From an uncultured Bacilli bacterium (GTDB lineage Bacteria; Bacillota_I; Bacilli_A; RF39; UBA660): a DNA stretch of 6,927 bases. A program made the translations under genes and the position numbers. The DNA lies in assembly GCA_934130045.1 (NCBI GenBank), contig CAKOXI010000041.1:1-6927 (forward strand), given 5' to 3'. Below, one piece after another: positions 1 through 6,355 of this stretch; positions within the stretch are counted from its first letter, which is position 1; every line of letters starts with the position of its first letter. The notes below the pieces were generated by a model. It was not told where the DNA came from. It saw only the letters and a program-made list of their open reading frames with translations, and did not search any database.

Positions 1-280
1 CCATATTACCATACATTTTAGCTTCTTCAATAATTATATCAAAATCTTTTTTATTATTTATCGTGGCATTTAGTAATCTATATCTTAAATTTAAACTACC
101 CATAATTGCAAGCGCTATTGTTGTTTTACCAATACCGGGTTTTCCATATAAAATCATTGAAAATAATTTATTGTTATTAACGAGATTTCTAATAACTTTA
201 TTTTCTCCTAATAAATGTTTTTGACCTATTACTTCATCTATATTATTAGGTCGCATTTTTATAGCAAGTGGTTCATTCAT
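1..280 (-). CDS. rarA: RarA/MgsA-family replication-associated AAA+ ATPase, N-terminal part
   Basis: This gene runs off the left edge; only the first 93 residues are visible. It begins at ATG 280-278, preceded by AGGTGA at a normal distance. The opening (NEPLAIKMRPNNIDEVIGQ, residues 2-20) is the characteristic RarA start, followed by HLLGENKVIR. A Walker A motif GKPGIGKT sits at residues 46-53 within the strand SMILYGKPG, and the family's NAT...KKDF...IIEEAK segment follows at residues 71-88. RarA (MgsA, YrvN in Bacillus, WHIP in eukaryotes) is a DNA-stimulated ATPase related to clamp loaders that acts at stalled replication forks in the cytoplasm. The usual second P of GPPGTGKT is present, but the first is Lys47. 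The gene is divergent from xerD. The Walker B, sensor and oligomerisation domains lie outside the window, so integrity cannot be judged. Confidence 0.9.
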   Translation of the reverse strand, partial: MNEPLAIKMRPNNIDEVIGQKHLLGENKVIRNLVNNNKLFSMILYGKPGIGKTTIALAIMGSLNLRYRLLNATINNKKDFDIIIEEAKMYGNM

Positions 281-374
281 AAATATCACCTAAGTTTATT
301 TTATCAAAAAAACAAATAAATTAAAATAAAATAATTTACATTTTACATACTTTTCATATACACTAAAAAATATT

Positions 375-403
375 TTGACATTTATCCATGACTAGTTTAT
401 AAT
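375..403 (+). promoter_or_regulatory. Consensus sigma-A promoter of xerD-deoB
   Basis: TTGACA (375-380) and TATAAT (398-403) are both perfect, with an ideal 17-bp spacer. Transcription should start near 410. The ribosome site GGTGGAAG (about 410-417) would then lie at the very 5' end of the mRNA, leaving a leader of only about 12 nt before ATG 422. No competing plus promoter is seen in the 281-421 gap. A promoter for the divergent rarA must lie in the same gap, but no convincing hexamer pair was found. Confidence 0.85.
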
Positions 404-421
404 AATAATGGTGGAAGATAT

Positions 422-1315
422 ATGGAAAAACATGGTGATTTAAAAATAGAAATGATCAATTTTATTAATTATCTTCTTATTGACAAAAAGTATAGTAAAA
501 ATACAATTATGTCTTACCAAAATGAATTATTTAAATTTAATGATTATTTTAGTAATAAAAAAATAAAAGATATTAGTAAGACTGATATTAGAAATTATAT
601 TAAATATTTAAATTCACAAAAAATTGATGAAAGATCTATTGCTCATTCTATGTCTGTTTTAAGGTCTTTTTACAAATTTTTAAGTATATCTAATGATAAA
701 ATTGAAAACCCTATTCAAACAATAAATTTGCCAAAAATCCCTAAAAAATTACCAAATGTTTTATCGGTAGATGATGTTGACAAAATTTTGAATATACAAG
801 TGGTTGACAAATATTCAAGTAGAGATAAAGCAATGCTAGAACTTATGTATTCAAGCGGATTAAGGGTTAGTGAATTAATTAATTTAAAATTAAATGACAT
901 TTCTCTTGATGAAGATGTAGTTAGAATTTTGGGCAAAGGTTCAAAGGAAAGAATAGTTCCTATAGGTGATTGTGCTAAAGAAGCTTTAAGTAACTATATA
1001 AATATATATAGGAAAGATTTATTTAAAAATAATCGTTCTGACTATTTGTTTTTATCAAAAAATGGAACTAAGCTTTCAAGACAATATTTTTTTAAATTGA
1101 TTAAAAAGCAATCATCTCTAAATAATATAAATAAAAATATTTCTCCCCATACATTAAGACATTCTTTTGCAACACATATGTTAAATTATGGTGCTGATTT
1201 AAGGAGTATTCAAGAATTATTAGGACATTCAGATATTTCTACAACGCAAATATATACACATATTTCTCAATCAAAAATAAAAGATGATTATATAAACAGT
1301 CATCCTCACTCATAA
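422..1315 (+). CDS. xerD: Tyrosine recombinase XerD
   Basis: This is a site-specific tyrosine recombinase which, with XerC/CodV, resolves chromosome dimers at dif during division. The 297-aa length is typical of XerC/XerD. The N-terminal SAM-like core-binding domain spans about residues 8-95 (FINYLLIDKKYSKNTIMSYQ). The catalytic domain from about 110 carries the full set Arg148 (SSGLRVSEL), Lys172 (GKGSKER), His243 and Arg246 (HTLRHSFATHML), His269 (LLGHSDISTTQIYTH) and nucleophile Tyr278. ATG 422 is chosen because GGTGGAAG precedes it at a suitable distance; Met11 would remove residues before the domain but lacks a comparable ribosome site. XerD rather than XerC is inferred mainly from the gene order: deoB follows after 25 bp, as ripX-drm does in Bacillus. 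A chromosomal role is more likely than a phage integrase, since no mobile-element genes adjoin it. Confidence 0.9.
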   Translation: MEKHGDLKIEMINFINYLLIDKKYSKNTIMSYQNELFKFNDYFSNKKIKDISKTDIRNYIKYLNSQKIDERSIAHSMSVLRSFYKFLSISNDKIENPIQTINLPKIPKKLPNVLSVDDVDKILNIQVVDKYSSRDKAMLELMYSSGLRVSELINLKLNDISLDEDVVRILGKGSKERIVPIGDCAKEALSNYINIYRKDLFKNNRSDYLFLSKNGTKLSRQYFFKLIKKQSSLNNINKNISPHTLRHSFATHMLNYGADLRSIQELLGHSDISTTQIYTHISQSKIKDDYINSHPHS

Positions 1316-1340
1316 AAAAGAATAGAAAGAGGTTTTTTAT

Positions 1341-2504
1341 ATGAAATTTAAACGAATTTTTTTGATTGTTTTGGATTCACTTGGAATTGGAGCAGCAAAG
1401 GACTCTGATAAATTCGGTGATGGAACAAGTAATACTTTGGGACATATAATAGAACAAACTCAAGTTAAACTTCCTAATTTAGAAAAAATGGGATTACTTA
1501 ATTTAATGGATATAAGTGAATGTAAAACTCTAGGGTATTATTCAAAAGCAATTCCAATTAGTAATGGTAAGGATTCCTTAACTGGACATTTAGAGATGGT
1601 TGGATTAAAAACGGAAAATTCCCCTAAAGTTTTCTCTGAAAATGGTTTTCCAAAAGAACTAATTGAAGCAATTGAGTATGAAACTGATAGACATGTTATT
1701 GGTAATTGTGCTGCATCTGGAACAGAAATAATTGAAAAATTAGGTGTTGAGCATATGAAAACAGGTAATCTAATTATTTATACATCAGCTGACTCAGTTT
1801 TACAGATTGCCGCTCATGAATCAATTATTCCTGTTAAAGAATTATATCGTATATGTGAAATTGTAAGAAATTTAACTTTAAAAGATGAATGGAAAGTAGG
1901 ACGTGTTATTGCTAGACCATTTAAAGGTAAACCGGGTTCATTTGAAAGAACTAGTAATAGACGCGATTATGCATTAGACCCATTTGATAAAACAGTGTTA
2001 GATAGTTTAAAGGAAAAAAAATATGATGTTTTAGCAATTGGTAAAATATGTGATATTTTTAATGGAAAAGGTATTACTGCATCTACTAGAACTACTGATA
2101 ATATAGATGGTATTAAAAAACTTGTTAAATTAATGAAATTAAATTTTACGGGACTTAGTTTTACTAACTTTAATGATTTTGATAGTAAATATGGTCATAG
2201 AAGGGATACAACTGGATATTCAGAAGCATTAGCTTTATTTGATAAATACTTGCCAAACATAGTTAACTCCTTAAAACAAGATGATTTACTAATAATTACT
2301 GCTGATCATGGTAATGACCCTACATATATAGGAACTGATCATACAAGAGAAAATGTTCCAGTACTAATTTTTTCTAGAAATTTTAAAGAAAGAGGCGAAT
2401 TACCATATTTGCAAACATTTGCTGATATAGGTGCTACTATAGCTGATAATTTTAATGTTGAAATGCCAAAAATAGGAAAAAGTTTTTTAGATAAATTAAA
2501 ATAA
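1341..2504 (+). CDS. deoB: Phosphopentomutase DeoB
   Basis: This enzyme interconverts ribose-1-phosphate and ribose-5-phosphate (and the deoxyribose equivalents), linking nucleoside phosphorolysis to central carbon metabolism in the cytoplasm. The 387 aa match the usual length of about 390. It belongs to the alkaline phosphatase superfamily with a cap domain. All expected di-Mn ligands can be matched: Asp12 (IVLDSLGIGAA), Thr81, the phosphorylated residue (KDSLTGHLEM), Asp281 and His286 (DFDSKYGHRRD), Asp322 and His323 (ITADHGNDPT) and His334 (GTDHTRENVP). Spacings agree with those known for the Bacillus enzyme. Asp151 (SADSVLQIAAHE) corresponds to the ribose-binding region. The start is preceded by AGAAAGAGG (1324-1332). 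It lies 25 bp after xerD with no promoter between, so the two are probably co-transcribed. No purine nucleoside phosphorylase or cytidine deaminase gene follows here, unlike in many relatives. Confidence 0.95.
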   Translation: MKFKRIFLIVLDSLGIGAAKDSDKFGDGTSNTLGHIIEQTQVKLPNLEKMGLLNLMDISECKTLGYYSKAIPISNGKDSLTGHLEMVGLKTENSPKVFSENGFPKELIEAIEYETDRHVIGNCAASGTEIIEKLGVEHMKTGNLIIYTSADSVLQIAAHESIIPVKELYRICEIVRNLTLKDEWKVGRVIARPFKGKPGSFERTSNRRDYALDPFDKTVLDSLKEKKYDVLAIGKICDIFNGKGITASTRTTDNIDGIKKLVKLMKLNFTGLSFTNFNDFDSKYGHRRDTTGYSEALALFDKYLPNIVNSLKQDDLLIITADHGNDPTYIGTDHTRENVPVLIFSRNFKERGELPYLQTFADIGATIADNFNVEMPKIGKSFLDKLK

Positions 2505-2530
2505 AAATTAGTTTTATGACTAATTTTTTT
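2503..2530 (+). terminator. Rho-independent terminator after deoB
   Basis: A 10-bp stem AAAAATTAGT (2503-2512) / ACTAATTTTT (2519-2528) closes a 6-nt loop and runs into a tract of seven T (2524-2530). It begins inside the deoB stop codon. The stem is AT-rich, but the geometry fits an intrinsic terminator for the xerD-deoB unit. Confidence 0.75.
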
Positions 2531-2538
2531 AATATATT

Positions 2539-2547
2539 TGATATAAT
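2539..2547 (+). promoter_or_regulatory. Extended -10 promoter of topB
   Basis: TGA-TATAAT at 2539-2547 forms an extended -10 element with a perfect hexamer. The position 17 bp upstream (ACTAAT, 2519-2524) is a poor -35 and lies inside the deoB terminator stem, so the TG extension probably compensates. The start would fall near 2554, just before the ribosome site AAGGAAG (2556-2562), giving topB another very short leader. Confidence 0.65.
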
Positions 2548-2569
2548 TGATGTATAAGGAAGTGAATAA

Positions 2570-4672
2570 ATGATATTAATAATTGCTGAAAAACCATCCC
2601 TTGCTAGAAATATTGTTGCAGGAATTGGTACAATGAAAAAACTAGATGGATATTTTGAAAATGAAGAATATATTGTAACATGGGCATTTGGTCATTTATT
2701 TACATTATATGATATTGAAGATTATAGTGAAAAAAAGTGTGAAAATCCTAAATGGAATTTAGATAATATTCCTTGTTATCCTGAAACTTTTAAGTTTTCA
2801 CTAAAAAAAGATAAATCAAAACAAATTGATAAAGGTATTTTAAAACAGTTTAATATTATTAAAAGTTTATGTAATAGAGAAGATGTTGTTCAAATTGTAA
2901 ATGCTGGCGACTCAGACCGAGAAGGGGAAATTATTGTACGACTTTGTATTGAAAATGCTCTAAATAGTGAAAAAAAATTAACCCGTTTATGGCTACCTGA
3001 TCAAACACCAGAAACAGTTAAACAAGGATTACTAGAAATGAAAGATGAAATAGAATATAATAATCTTGCTAATGAAGGTTTTGCTAGAACTTATATTGAT
3101 TGGTTATATGGTGTTAATTTGACCCGTTTTGCAACTCTTAAAACAGGAACTTTATTAAGAGTAGGTAGAGTAATTGTCCCTATTGTAAAAGCTATTTATG
3201 ATAGAGATAAAGCAATAAAGAATTTTGTTCCTGATATATACTATGGAATTTCTTCAGAAGAAAAAACAAAAGATGAAGTTGTTGAATTAAATTCTAAAGA
3301 AAAATTTGATAAAAATGACATAAAAAAAGCTATTAATTTATGTGAAAAATATAATAACCAAAAAGCTATTGTTACAAATAAAAGTGTAAAAAAAGATGCA
3401 TTACAACCTGGAAAACTTTATTCACTTACTAAGTTGCAAAATTACTTAGGAAAAAAATATAAAATGCCAATGGATAAATCACTTTCTATTGTACAGAAAC
3501 TTTATGAGGAAGGATACTTAACTTACCCAAGAACCAATTCTGAATATTTAGCAACTAATGAAAAAGATAAAATAAAAAAAATAATAGAAAATATATCAAA
3601 ACTTAACTATCCAATTAAATTTAAAGATAAAAAAACAATATTTGATGATTCAAAAATAGAATCACACTCTGCTTTAACACCTACATATAAATTACCAAAC
3701 TTAAATAATTTAACAGATGATGAAAAAATTGTATATAAATCAGTTTTAAATAGATTTGTAGCTGTTTTTTGTAGTGAAGAATGTAAGATAGAAAAAACAG
3801 AAATAAAAATTAAAGTAGGGAACTTAGAAGAATTTGTTTTAAAAGGAAATGTTATAATTGAAGCTGGATGGACAAAATATGATGAATATTCCAAAAATGA
3901 TAAAATATTACCAAATTTAAATATTAATGATGAAGTTAATATTAAGTTTGAACCTAAAGAAAAGAAAAAAACACCACCAAAACATTATACGATAGAAACT
4001 TTAAATAATTATTTAAAAAATCCATTCAAAGAAGATAAAGCTAAATTGGATGAGGAAAATGATGATGATACAGAAGATTACAAAGCGATTTTTGAAGGAT
4101 TAGAACTTGGTACAGAAGCTACAAGAACTGGAATTATTGAAAATGCGATTAATAGTAAGTATATTGAATTAAAAAAAGATGTTTATTATATATTACCAGG
4201 TGGAGAATATTTAATTGATTCATTGATGCAAATGAATATAAATATGGATAAATATAAAACTAGTACATTAGGTCAAGGACTTAAAAAAGTTTATAGAGGA
4301 GAGATAACTATAAATGATGTAGTTGATTTAACAAAAAAAGAAATAAATGAGGTATTTGATAAACGTAATAATTGTGGATTAAACACAGATACAGGATTCT
4401 TTAATGATGTTATAGGTATTTGTCCTATATGTGGGAAAAATGTCGTTAAAACACGATTTAATTATGGATGTACAGGATATAAGGAAGGATGCAACTTTAA
4501 AATTAATTTTGTTATATGTAAAAGAGTAATTTCTAAGAATATGGCTATTGATTTATTAAAAAATAAAAAAACCTTTAAAATTAATGGCTTTATTTCAAAA
4601 GATGGCAAACCTTTTTCTGGGGTTCTAGTTTTGGATAATGAAGGTAAAATTAATTTTGATTTTAGCAATTAA
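2570..4672 (+). CDS. topB: DNA topoisomerase III (type IA)
   Basis: This type IA topoisomerase relaxes and decatenates DNA by single-strand passage, acting on replication and recombination intermediates. At 700 aa it is close to Bacillus TopB (about 730). The N-terminal TOPRIM domain starts ILIIAEKPSLARNI (residues 2-15) and has the acidic set Asp114, Asp116 and Glu120 in AGDSDREGE. The catalytic tyrosine is Tyr319 in GYLTYPRTNSEYL, followed by Arg321. The HSALTPT motif (366-372) and GTEATRTGIIE (514-524) are standard type IA blocks. The C-terminus has one likely zinc ribbon, Cys618, Cys621, Cys634 and Cys641, then a short Firmicutes-type tail (INGFISKDGKPFSGVLVLD). The segment 490-503 is strongly acidic (DEENDDDTED) and probably a flexible linker. 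ATG 2570 is set by AAGGAAG (2556-2562). It has its own promoter and terminator. TopB is also found on conjugative elements, but nothing else here suggests one. Confidence 0.93.
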   Translation: MILIIAEKPSLARNIVAGIGTMKKLDGYFENEEYIVTWAFGHLFTLYDIEDYSEKKCENPKWNLDNIPCYPETFKFSLKKDKSKQIDKGILKQFNIIKSLCNREDVVQIVNAGDSDREGEIIVRLCIENALNSEKKLTRLWLPDQTPETVKQGLLEMKDEIEYNNLANEGFARTYIDWLYGVNLTRFATLKTGTLLRVGRVIVPIVKAIYDRDKAIKNFVPDIYYGISSEEKTKDEVVELNSKEKFDKNDIKKAINLCEKYNNQKAIVTNKSVKKDALQPGKLYSLTKLQNYLGKKYKMPMDKSLSIVQKLYEEGYLTYPRTNSEYLATNEKDKIKKIIENISKLNYPIKFKDKKTIFDDSKIESHSALTPTYKLPNLNNLTDDEKIVYKSVLNRFVAVFCSEECKIEKTEIKIKVGNLEEFVLKGNVIIEAGWTKYDEYSKNDKILPNLNINDEVNIKFEPKEKKKTPPKHYTIETLNNYLKNPFKEDKAKLDEENDDDTEDYKAIFEGLELGTEATRTGIIENAINSKYIELKKDVYYILPGGEYLIDSLMQMNINMDKYKTSTLGQGLKKVYRGEITINDVVDLTKKEINEVFDKRNNCGLNTDTGFFNDVIGICPICGKNVVKTRFNYGCTGYKEGCNFKINFVICKRVISKNMAIDLLKNKKTFKINGFISKDGKPFSGVLVLDNEGKINFDFSN

Positions 4673-4704
4673 AAAAATATTAGGTCTATTCTAATATTTT
4701 TTTT
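4671..4704 (+). terminator. Rho-independent terminator after topB
   Basis: Left arm 4671-4683 (seven A then TATTAG) pairs perfectly over 13 bp with 4691-4703 (CTAATAT then T's) around a 7-nt loop, and the right arm ends in a run of eight T (4697-4704). The stem overlaps the topB stop codon. It lies 30 bp before the start of the next gene, whose expression therefore probably needs its own promoter. Confidence 0.8.
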
Positions 4705-4733
4705 ATAGAATCATATAATTAATTGGTGATATC

Positions 4734-5498
4734 ATGGACAAAGCTACAATTTATTCATTTTTGCTTACAACTATTGCAGGATTATCAACAATTATTGGTA
4801 GTTTAATTATATTTATAAAAAAATACGATAAAGATAAAATTATATGTGCTTCATTAAGTTTTGCATCTGCTGTTATGATAACTGTGTCATTAACTGATTT
4901 AATTCCATCAGCACTTGGTCTTTTCAAAGAAAAATATGTAACAATTTTTTCAATTATTTTATTATTGATAGGCATTAATTTAGGATTAATTTTATCTTTT
5001 TTAATAGATAAATATTTACCTGACAATAATTTAAAAACAAACAATAAAAAATTATATAGAGTAGGGATAATTTCGATGTTAGCAATTATTTTACATAATA
5101 TTCCTGAAGGTATGGCAACATTTATGGCGAGTAATACCGATATTAGTCTTGGTATTTCATTAACTATTGCAATAGCTTTACATAATATACCAGAAGGAAT
5201 TAGTATATCAGTACCAATTTATTATGCAACAAATAGTAAAATAAAGGCTATATCTTATACTGCCCTATCTGGATTATCAGAATTGTTTGGCGCAATAATA
5301 ACATACCTTTTTTTAAAACCATTTATTAATGATATAGTTATGGGATTATTATTTTCTATAATTGCTGGTATAATGATGCACATATCACTATATGAATTAT
5401 TTCCAACATCATTAAAACTAAATAATAAAAAAATAACTATATTCTCTTTTATTTTTGGAATACTATTTATGACTATTAATCATTTAATTTTTAATTAA
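4734..5498 (+). CDS. ZIP-family divalent metal transporter (ZupT/GufA-like)
   Basis: This is a cytoplasmic-membrane transporter of the ZIP family, which carries Zn2+ and often Fe2+ or Mn2+ inward. The 254 aa contain about eight hydrophobic spans, near 4-28, 36-62, 68-91, 109-132, 137-163, 171-194, 199-226 and 231-253. The signature metal site is present twice: HNIPEG at 121-126 in span 4 and HNIPEG at 150-155 in span 5. Supporting polar residues are Glu183 (GLSELFG) in span 6 and His216/Glu221 (HISLYELFP) in span 7. The loop between spans 3 and 4 (residues 92-108) is short and lacks the His-rich metal cluster seen in many homologues. The ribosome site GGTGAT (4725-4730) precedes ATG 4734. A TATAAT (4714-4719) may be its -10, but no good -35 is seen and the leader would be almost absent. 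Exact metal specificity cannot be read from sequence. Confidence 0.88.
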   Translation: MDKATIYSFLLTTIAGLSTIIGSLIIFIKKYDKDKIICASLSFASAVMITVSLTDLIPSALGLFKEKYVTIFSIILLLIGINLGLILSFLIDKYLPDNNLKTNNKKLYRVGIISMLAIILHNIPEGMATFMASNTDISLGISLTIAIALHNIPEGISISVPIYYATNSKIKAISYTALSGLSELFGAIITYLFLKPFINDIVMGLLFSIIAGIMMHISLYELFPTSLKLNNKKITIFSFIFGILFMTINHLIFN

Positions 5499-5518
5499 AA
5501 TAGAGTAGGGAATAATAA

Positions 5519-5538
5519 AAAGAGACAAATGTCTCTTT
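5519..5538. terminator. Bidirectional terminator between convergent genes
   Basis: An 8-bp perfect stem AAAGAGAC (5519-5526) / GTCTCTTT (5531-5538) closes an AAAT loop. Read on the minus strand it is followed by TTATTATT, a fair U-tract that would end the small minus-strand genes. Read on the plus strand it is followed by ATTTGGG, weaker but usable for the ZIP gene that stops at 5498. Confidence 0.75.
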
Positions 5539-5545
5539 ATTTGGG

Positions 5546-5713
5546 TTATCTGCAATCTGTATTATCAAAATTATTATTCTTGCAGTCAGTAATATTATTG
5601 TTTGATTCGTTAGTAAATCCAACATTGTCATTATGACGAGCATTACTGTTAGCACTGTTACTAATTTTGTTATTTTTAACAGCTTTTGATTGCATTTTAC
5701 TATTCTTTTTCAT
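5546..5713 (-). CDS. Asn-rich 55-aa hydrophilic peptide, unknown function
   Basis: The reading frame runs from ATG 5713 to TAA 5546 and encodes 55 residues starting MKKNSKMQSKAVKNNK. GGGTGATC sits just before the start, the same ribosome-site style as the ZIP and rarA genes. The N-terminal third is basic (seven Lys in 16), the middle is Asn/Ser-rich, and the C-terminus holds two Cys (Cys44 in TDCK, Cys54 in TDCR) spaced by ten residues. It has no hydrophobic segment and no signal peptide. The composition recalls small spore- or coat-associated proteins, but no family motif is recognised and no sporulation gene is nearby. It is the second gene of a likely two-gene unit, 49 bp after the 36-aa membrane peptide, and a terminator lies directly downstream. 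Coding status rests on ribosome site, clean stop and terminator placement. Confidence 0.6.
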   Translation of the reverse strand: MKKNSKMQSKAVKNNKISNSANSNARHNDNVGFTNESNNNITDCKNNNFDNTDCR

Positions 5714-5762
5714 TTTGATCACCCAATAGTATTATTAACAGTTATTTATTAAATATTCATTT

Positions 5763-5873
5763 TTATGCAAATATAACTAAAATTGTAATAACTATTGCTG
5801 CTATAATTAATGCCAAAAGAGCATATATAAGTTTTCCAGCACTAGAACGCATAATACTTTTTATAAATTCCAT
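5763..5873 (-). CDS. Small single-pass membrane peptide, 36 aa, unknown function
   Basis: ATG 5873 to TAA 5763 encodes 36 residues. A short amphipathic, positively charged start (MEFIKSIMRSSAGK) is followed by one continuous hydrophobic span at about residues 15-36 (LIYALLALIIAAIVIT...). The ribosome site GAGG lies 7-8 nt before the start. The polypeptide would sit in the cytoplasmic membrane with the basic end inside (positive-inside rule) and essentially no tail outside. It is followed by the 55-aa Asn-rich gene. The size and shape fit small regulatory membrane peptides or type I toxin-like peptides, but no antisense RNA partner is evident over this gene and no family is recognised. No clear promoter was found upstream; weak TA-rich candidates lie between 5890 and 5960. 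Confidence 0.55.
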   Translation of the reverse strand: MEFIKSIMRSSAGKLIYALLALIIAAIVITILVIFA

Positions 5874-5894
5874 TTTTAACCTCATATATTATTT

Positions 5895-5922
5895 AGTTAA
5901 CATAATATAAAGTATCTTAAAT
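5895..5922 (-). other. Weak dif-like sequence (good XerD-type arm only)
   Basis: Read on the minus strand, the right arm TTATGTTAACT matches the XerD arm of Bacillus dif (TTATGTAAACT) at 10 of 11 positions, and the TA-rich centre is similar. The XerC-type arm matches only about half its positions. Overall agreement from memory of the Bacillus site is about 20 of 28. A true dif would normally have two good arms, so this is a candidate only. Confidence 0.15.
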
Positions 5923-5937
5923 AGACATTTGTTAACT
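5895..5937. repeat. Inverted repeat AGTTAACA / TGTTAACT upstream of the 36-aa gene
   Basis: AGTTAACA (5895-5902) and TGTTAACT (5930-5937) are perfect 8-bp inverted arms 27 bp apart, each containing the self-complementary GTTAAC. They lie 22-64 bp upstream of the 36-aa gene, where its promoter should be, so a pair of operator sites is possible. The left arm also forms part of a dif-like sequence (next entry). Confidence 0.35.
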
Positions 5938-6032
5938 TTCTATATTTATTTTATCATAAAATTTTAATAAAAATCTATAAAAAGTGTGTGTTTTGGTAAA
6001 AATAATATAAAAGTTTACAAAATATTTATATT

Positions 6033-6058
6033 TTTTATGCCGAGAAAACTTTTGACAT
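6033..6058 (+). repeat. Promoter-upstream direct repeat, copy 1
   Basis: This 26-nt element begins TTTTATGCCG, continues AGAAA and ends with the -35 hexamer TTGACA. It matches copy 2 (6125-6150) at 21 of 26 positions without gaps, and the TTGAC lies at the same offset (19 nt) in both. It may be a regulator or UP-type binding site, or a trace of promoter duplication. Confidence 0.5.
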
Positions 6059-6079
6059 TTAGTCGAATGATGATATGCT
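6052..6079 (+). promoter_or_regulatory. Plus-strand promoter P1
   Basis: TTGACA (6052-6057), 16-bp spacer, then TGA-TATGCT (-10 at 6074-6079, extended TG). Transcription would begin near 6086 and run into promoter P2. No plus-strand gene follows within the window. Confidence 0.4.
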
Positions 6080-6124
6080 TTTTTTTAGCAAGAAAATGGT
6101 TTTATTCCTATATTTTTTTTGCGA

Positions 6125-6150
6125 TTTTATGCCGTGAAAGTTGTTGACGT
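6125..6150 (+). repeat. Promoter-upstream direct repeat, copy 2
   Basis: Second copy of the 26-nt element: TTTTATGCCG, TGAAA, then the -35 TTGACG. It starts 92 bp after copy 1. The conserved GC-containing core TATGCCG stands out in AT-rich intergenic DNA. Confidence 0.5.
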
Positions 6151-6173
6151 AGTATTAAAATATTTGATATAAT
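6144..6173 (+). promoter_or_regulatory. Plus-strand promoter P2, antisense to the 43-aa gene
   Basis: TTGACG (6144-6149), 18-bp spacer, TATAAT (6168-6173) with a TG extension at 6165-6166. The expected start is near 6180. The transcript would cross the whole 43-aa minus-strand gene in antisense. The first plus-strand ATG (6212) is followed at once by a stop (ATG ATA TAG), so the product is probably RNA. It could run to the T-rich terminator at 6641-6671. Confidence 0.6.
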
Positions 6174-6183
6174 AGACACACAT

Positions 6184-6210
6184 AAAAAGGAAGAAAAAAA
6201 TTAATCTTCC
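6184..6210 (-). terminator. Terminator of the 43-aa gene
   Basis: Read on the minus strand, GGAAGA and TCTTCC form a 6-bp stem around a 10-nt loop, directly followed by TTTTT. The stop codon of the 43-aa gene lies in the loop. On the plus strand the same hairpin would form near the 5' end of the P2 transcript without acting as a terminator. Confidence 0.5.
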
Positions 6211-6332
6211 AATGATATAGTTACAATTTTATTTCCAAATTTGTCTTGACCTGGAATTAATTTGTAACCTAAACTTTTTAATAAATATGCTTGTTCAATA
6301 TTTATTAATGATTGTAAATAAACCATTTTCAT
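6201..6332 (-). CDS. 43-aa peptide of unknown function
   Basis: ATG 6332 to TAA 6201 encodes 43 residues: MKMVYLQSLINIEQAYLLKS, then LGYKLIPGQDKFGNKIVTIS and LED. An ideal AAGGAG (6346-6341) lies 8 nt before the ATG, the best ribosome site in the window, and a promoter and terminator bracket the frame. The peptide is soluble: a probable helix (7-20), the turn GYKLIPGQDKFGN and a strand (KIVTISL), hinting at a small folded domain. The pattern of a helix ending in a Gly-containing turn then a D...K.V strand loosely recalls tiny phage or mobile-element proteins, but this is not a firm match. Its promoter overlaps a 17-bp palindrome, and plus promoter P2 fires through it in antisense, so expression looks tightly controlled. 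No toxin motif or membrane span is visible. Confidence 0.65.
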   Translation of the reverse strand: MKMVYLQSLINIEQAYLLKSLGYKLIPGQDKFGNKIVTISLED

Positions 6333-6355
6333 TTTTTTAACTCCTTTCTAGTCCT

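Noticed and set aside
715..936. Minus-strand 73-codon open frame inside xerD
   Set aside because: It lies wholly antisense to the conserved xerD catalytic region, has no ribosome site and shows no domain; a shadow of the real gene.
422..1315. Phage or ICE integrase reading of the tyrosine recombinase
   Set aside because: Length, motif spacing and the deoB neighbour match chromosomal XerD; no phage, conjugation or attachment-site features adjoin it.
3607..3894. Minus-strand 95-codon open frame inside topB
   Set aside because: Antisense to conserved TopB sequence with no independent signals.
4462..4668. Minus-strand 68-codon open frame at the end of topB
   Set aside because: Overlaps the zinc-ribbon and tail of TopB on the other strand; no promoter or ribosome site.
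4751..5044. Minus-strand 97-codon open frame inside the ZIP gene
   Set aside because: Its hydrophobicity mirrors the membrane spans coded on the plus strand; no start signals.
6094..6135. 13-codon hydrophobic plus-strand frame (ATG GTT TTA TTC...) after promoter P1
   Set aside because: Its upstream AAGAAA is not a credible ribosome site and the composition follows from T-rich DNA.
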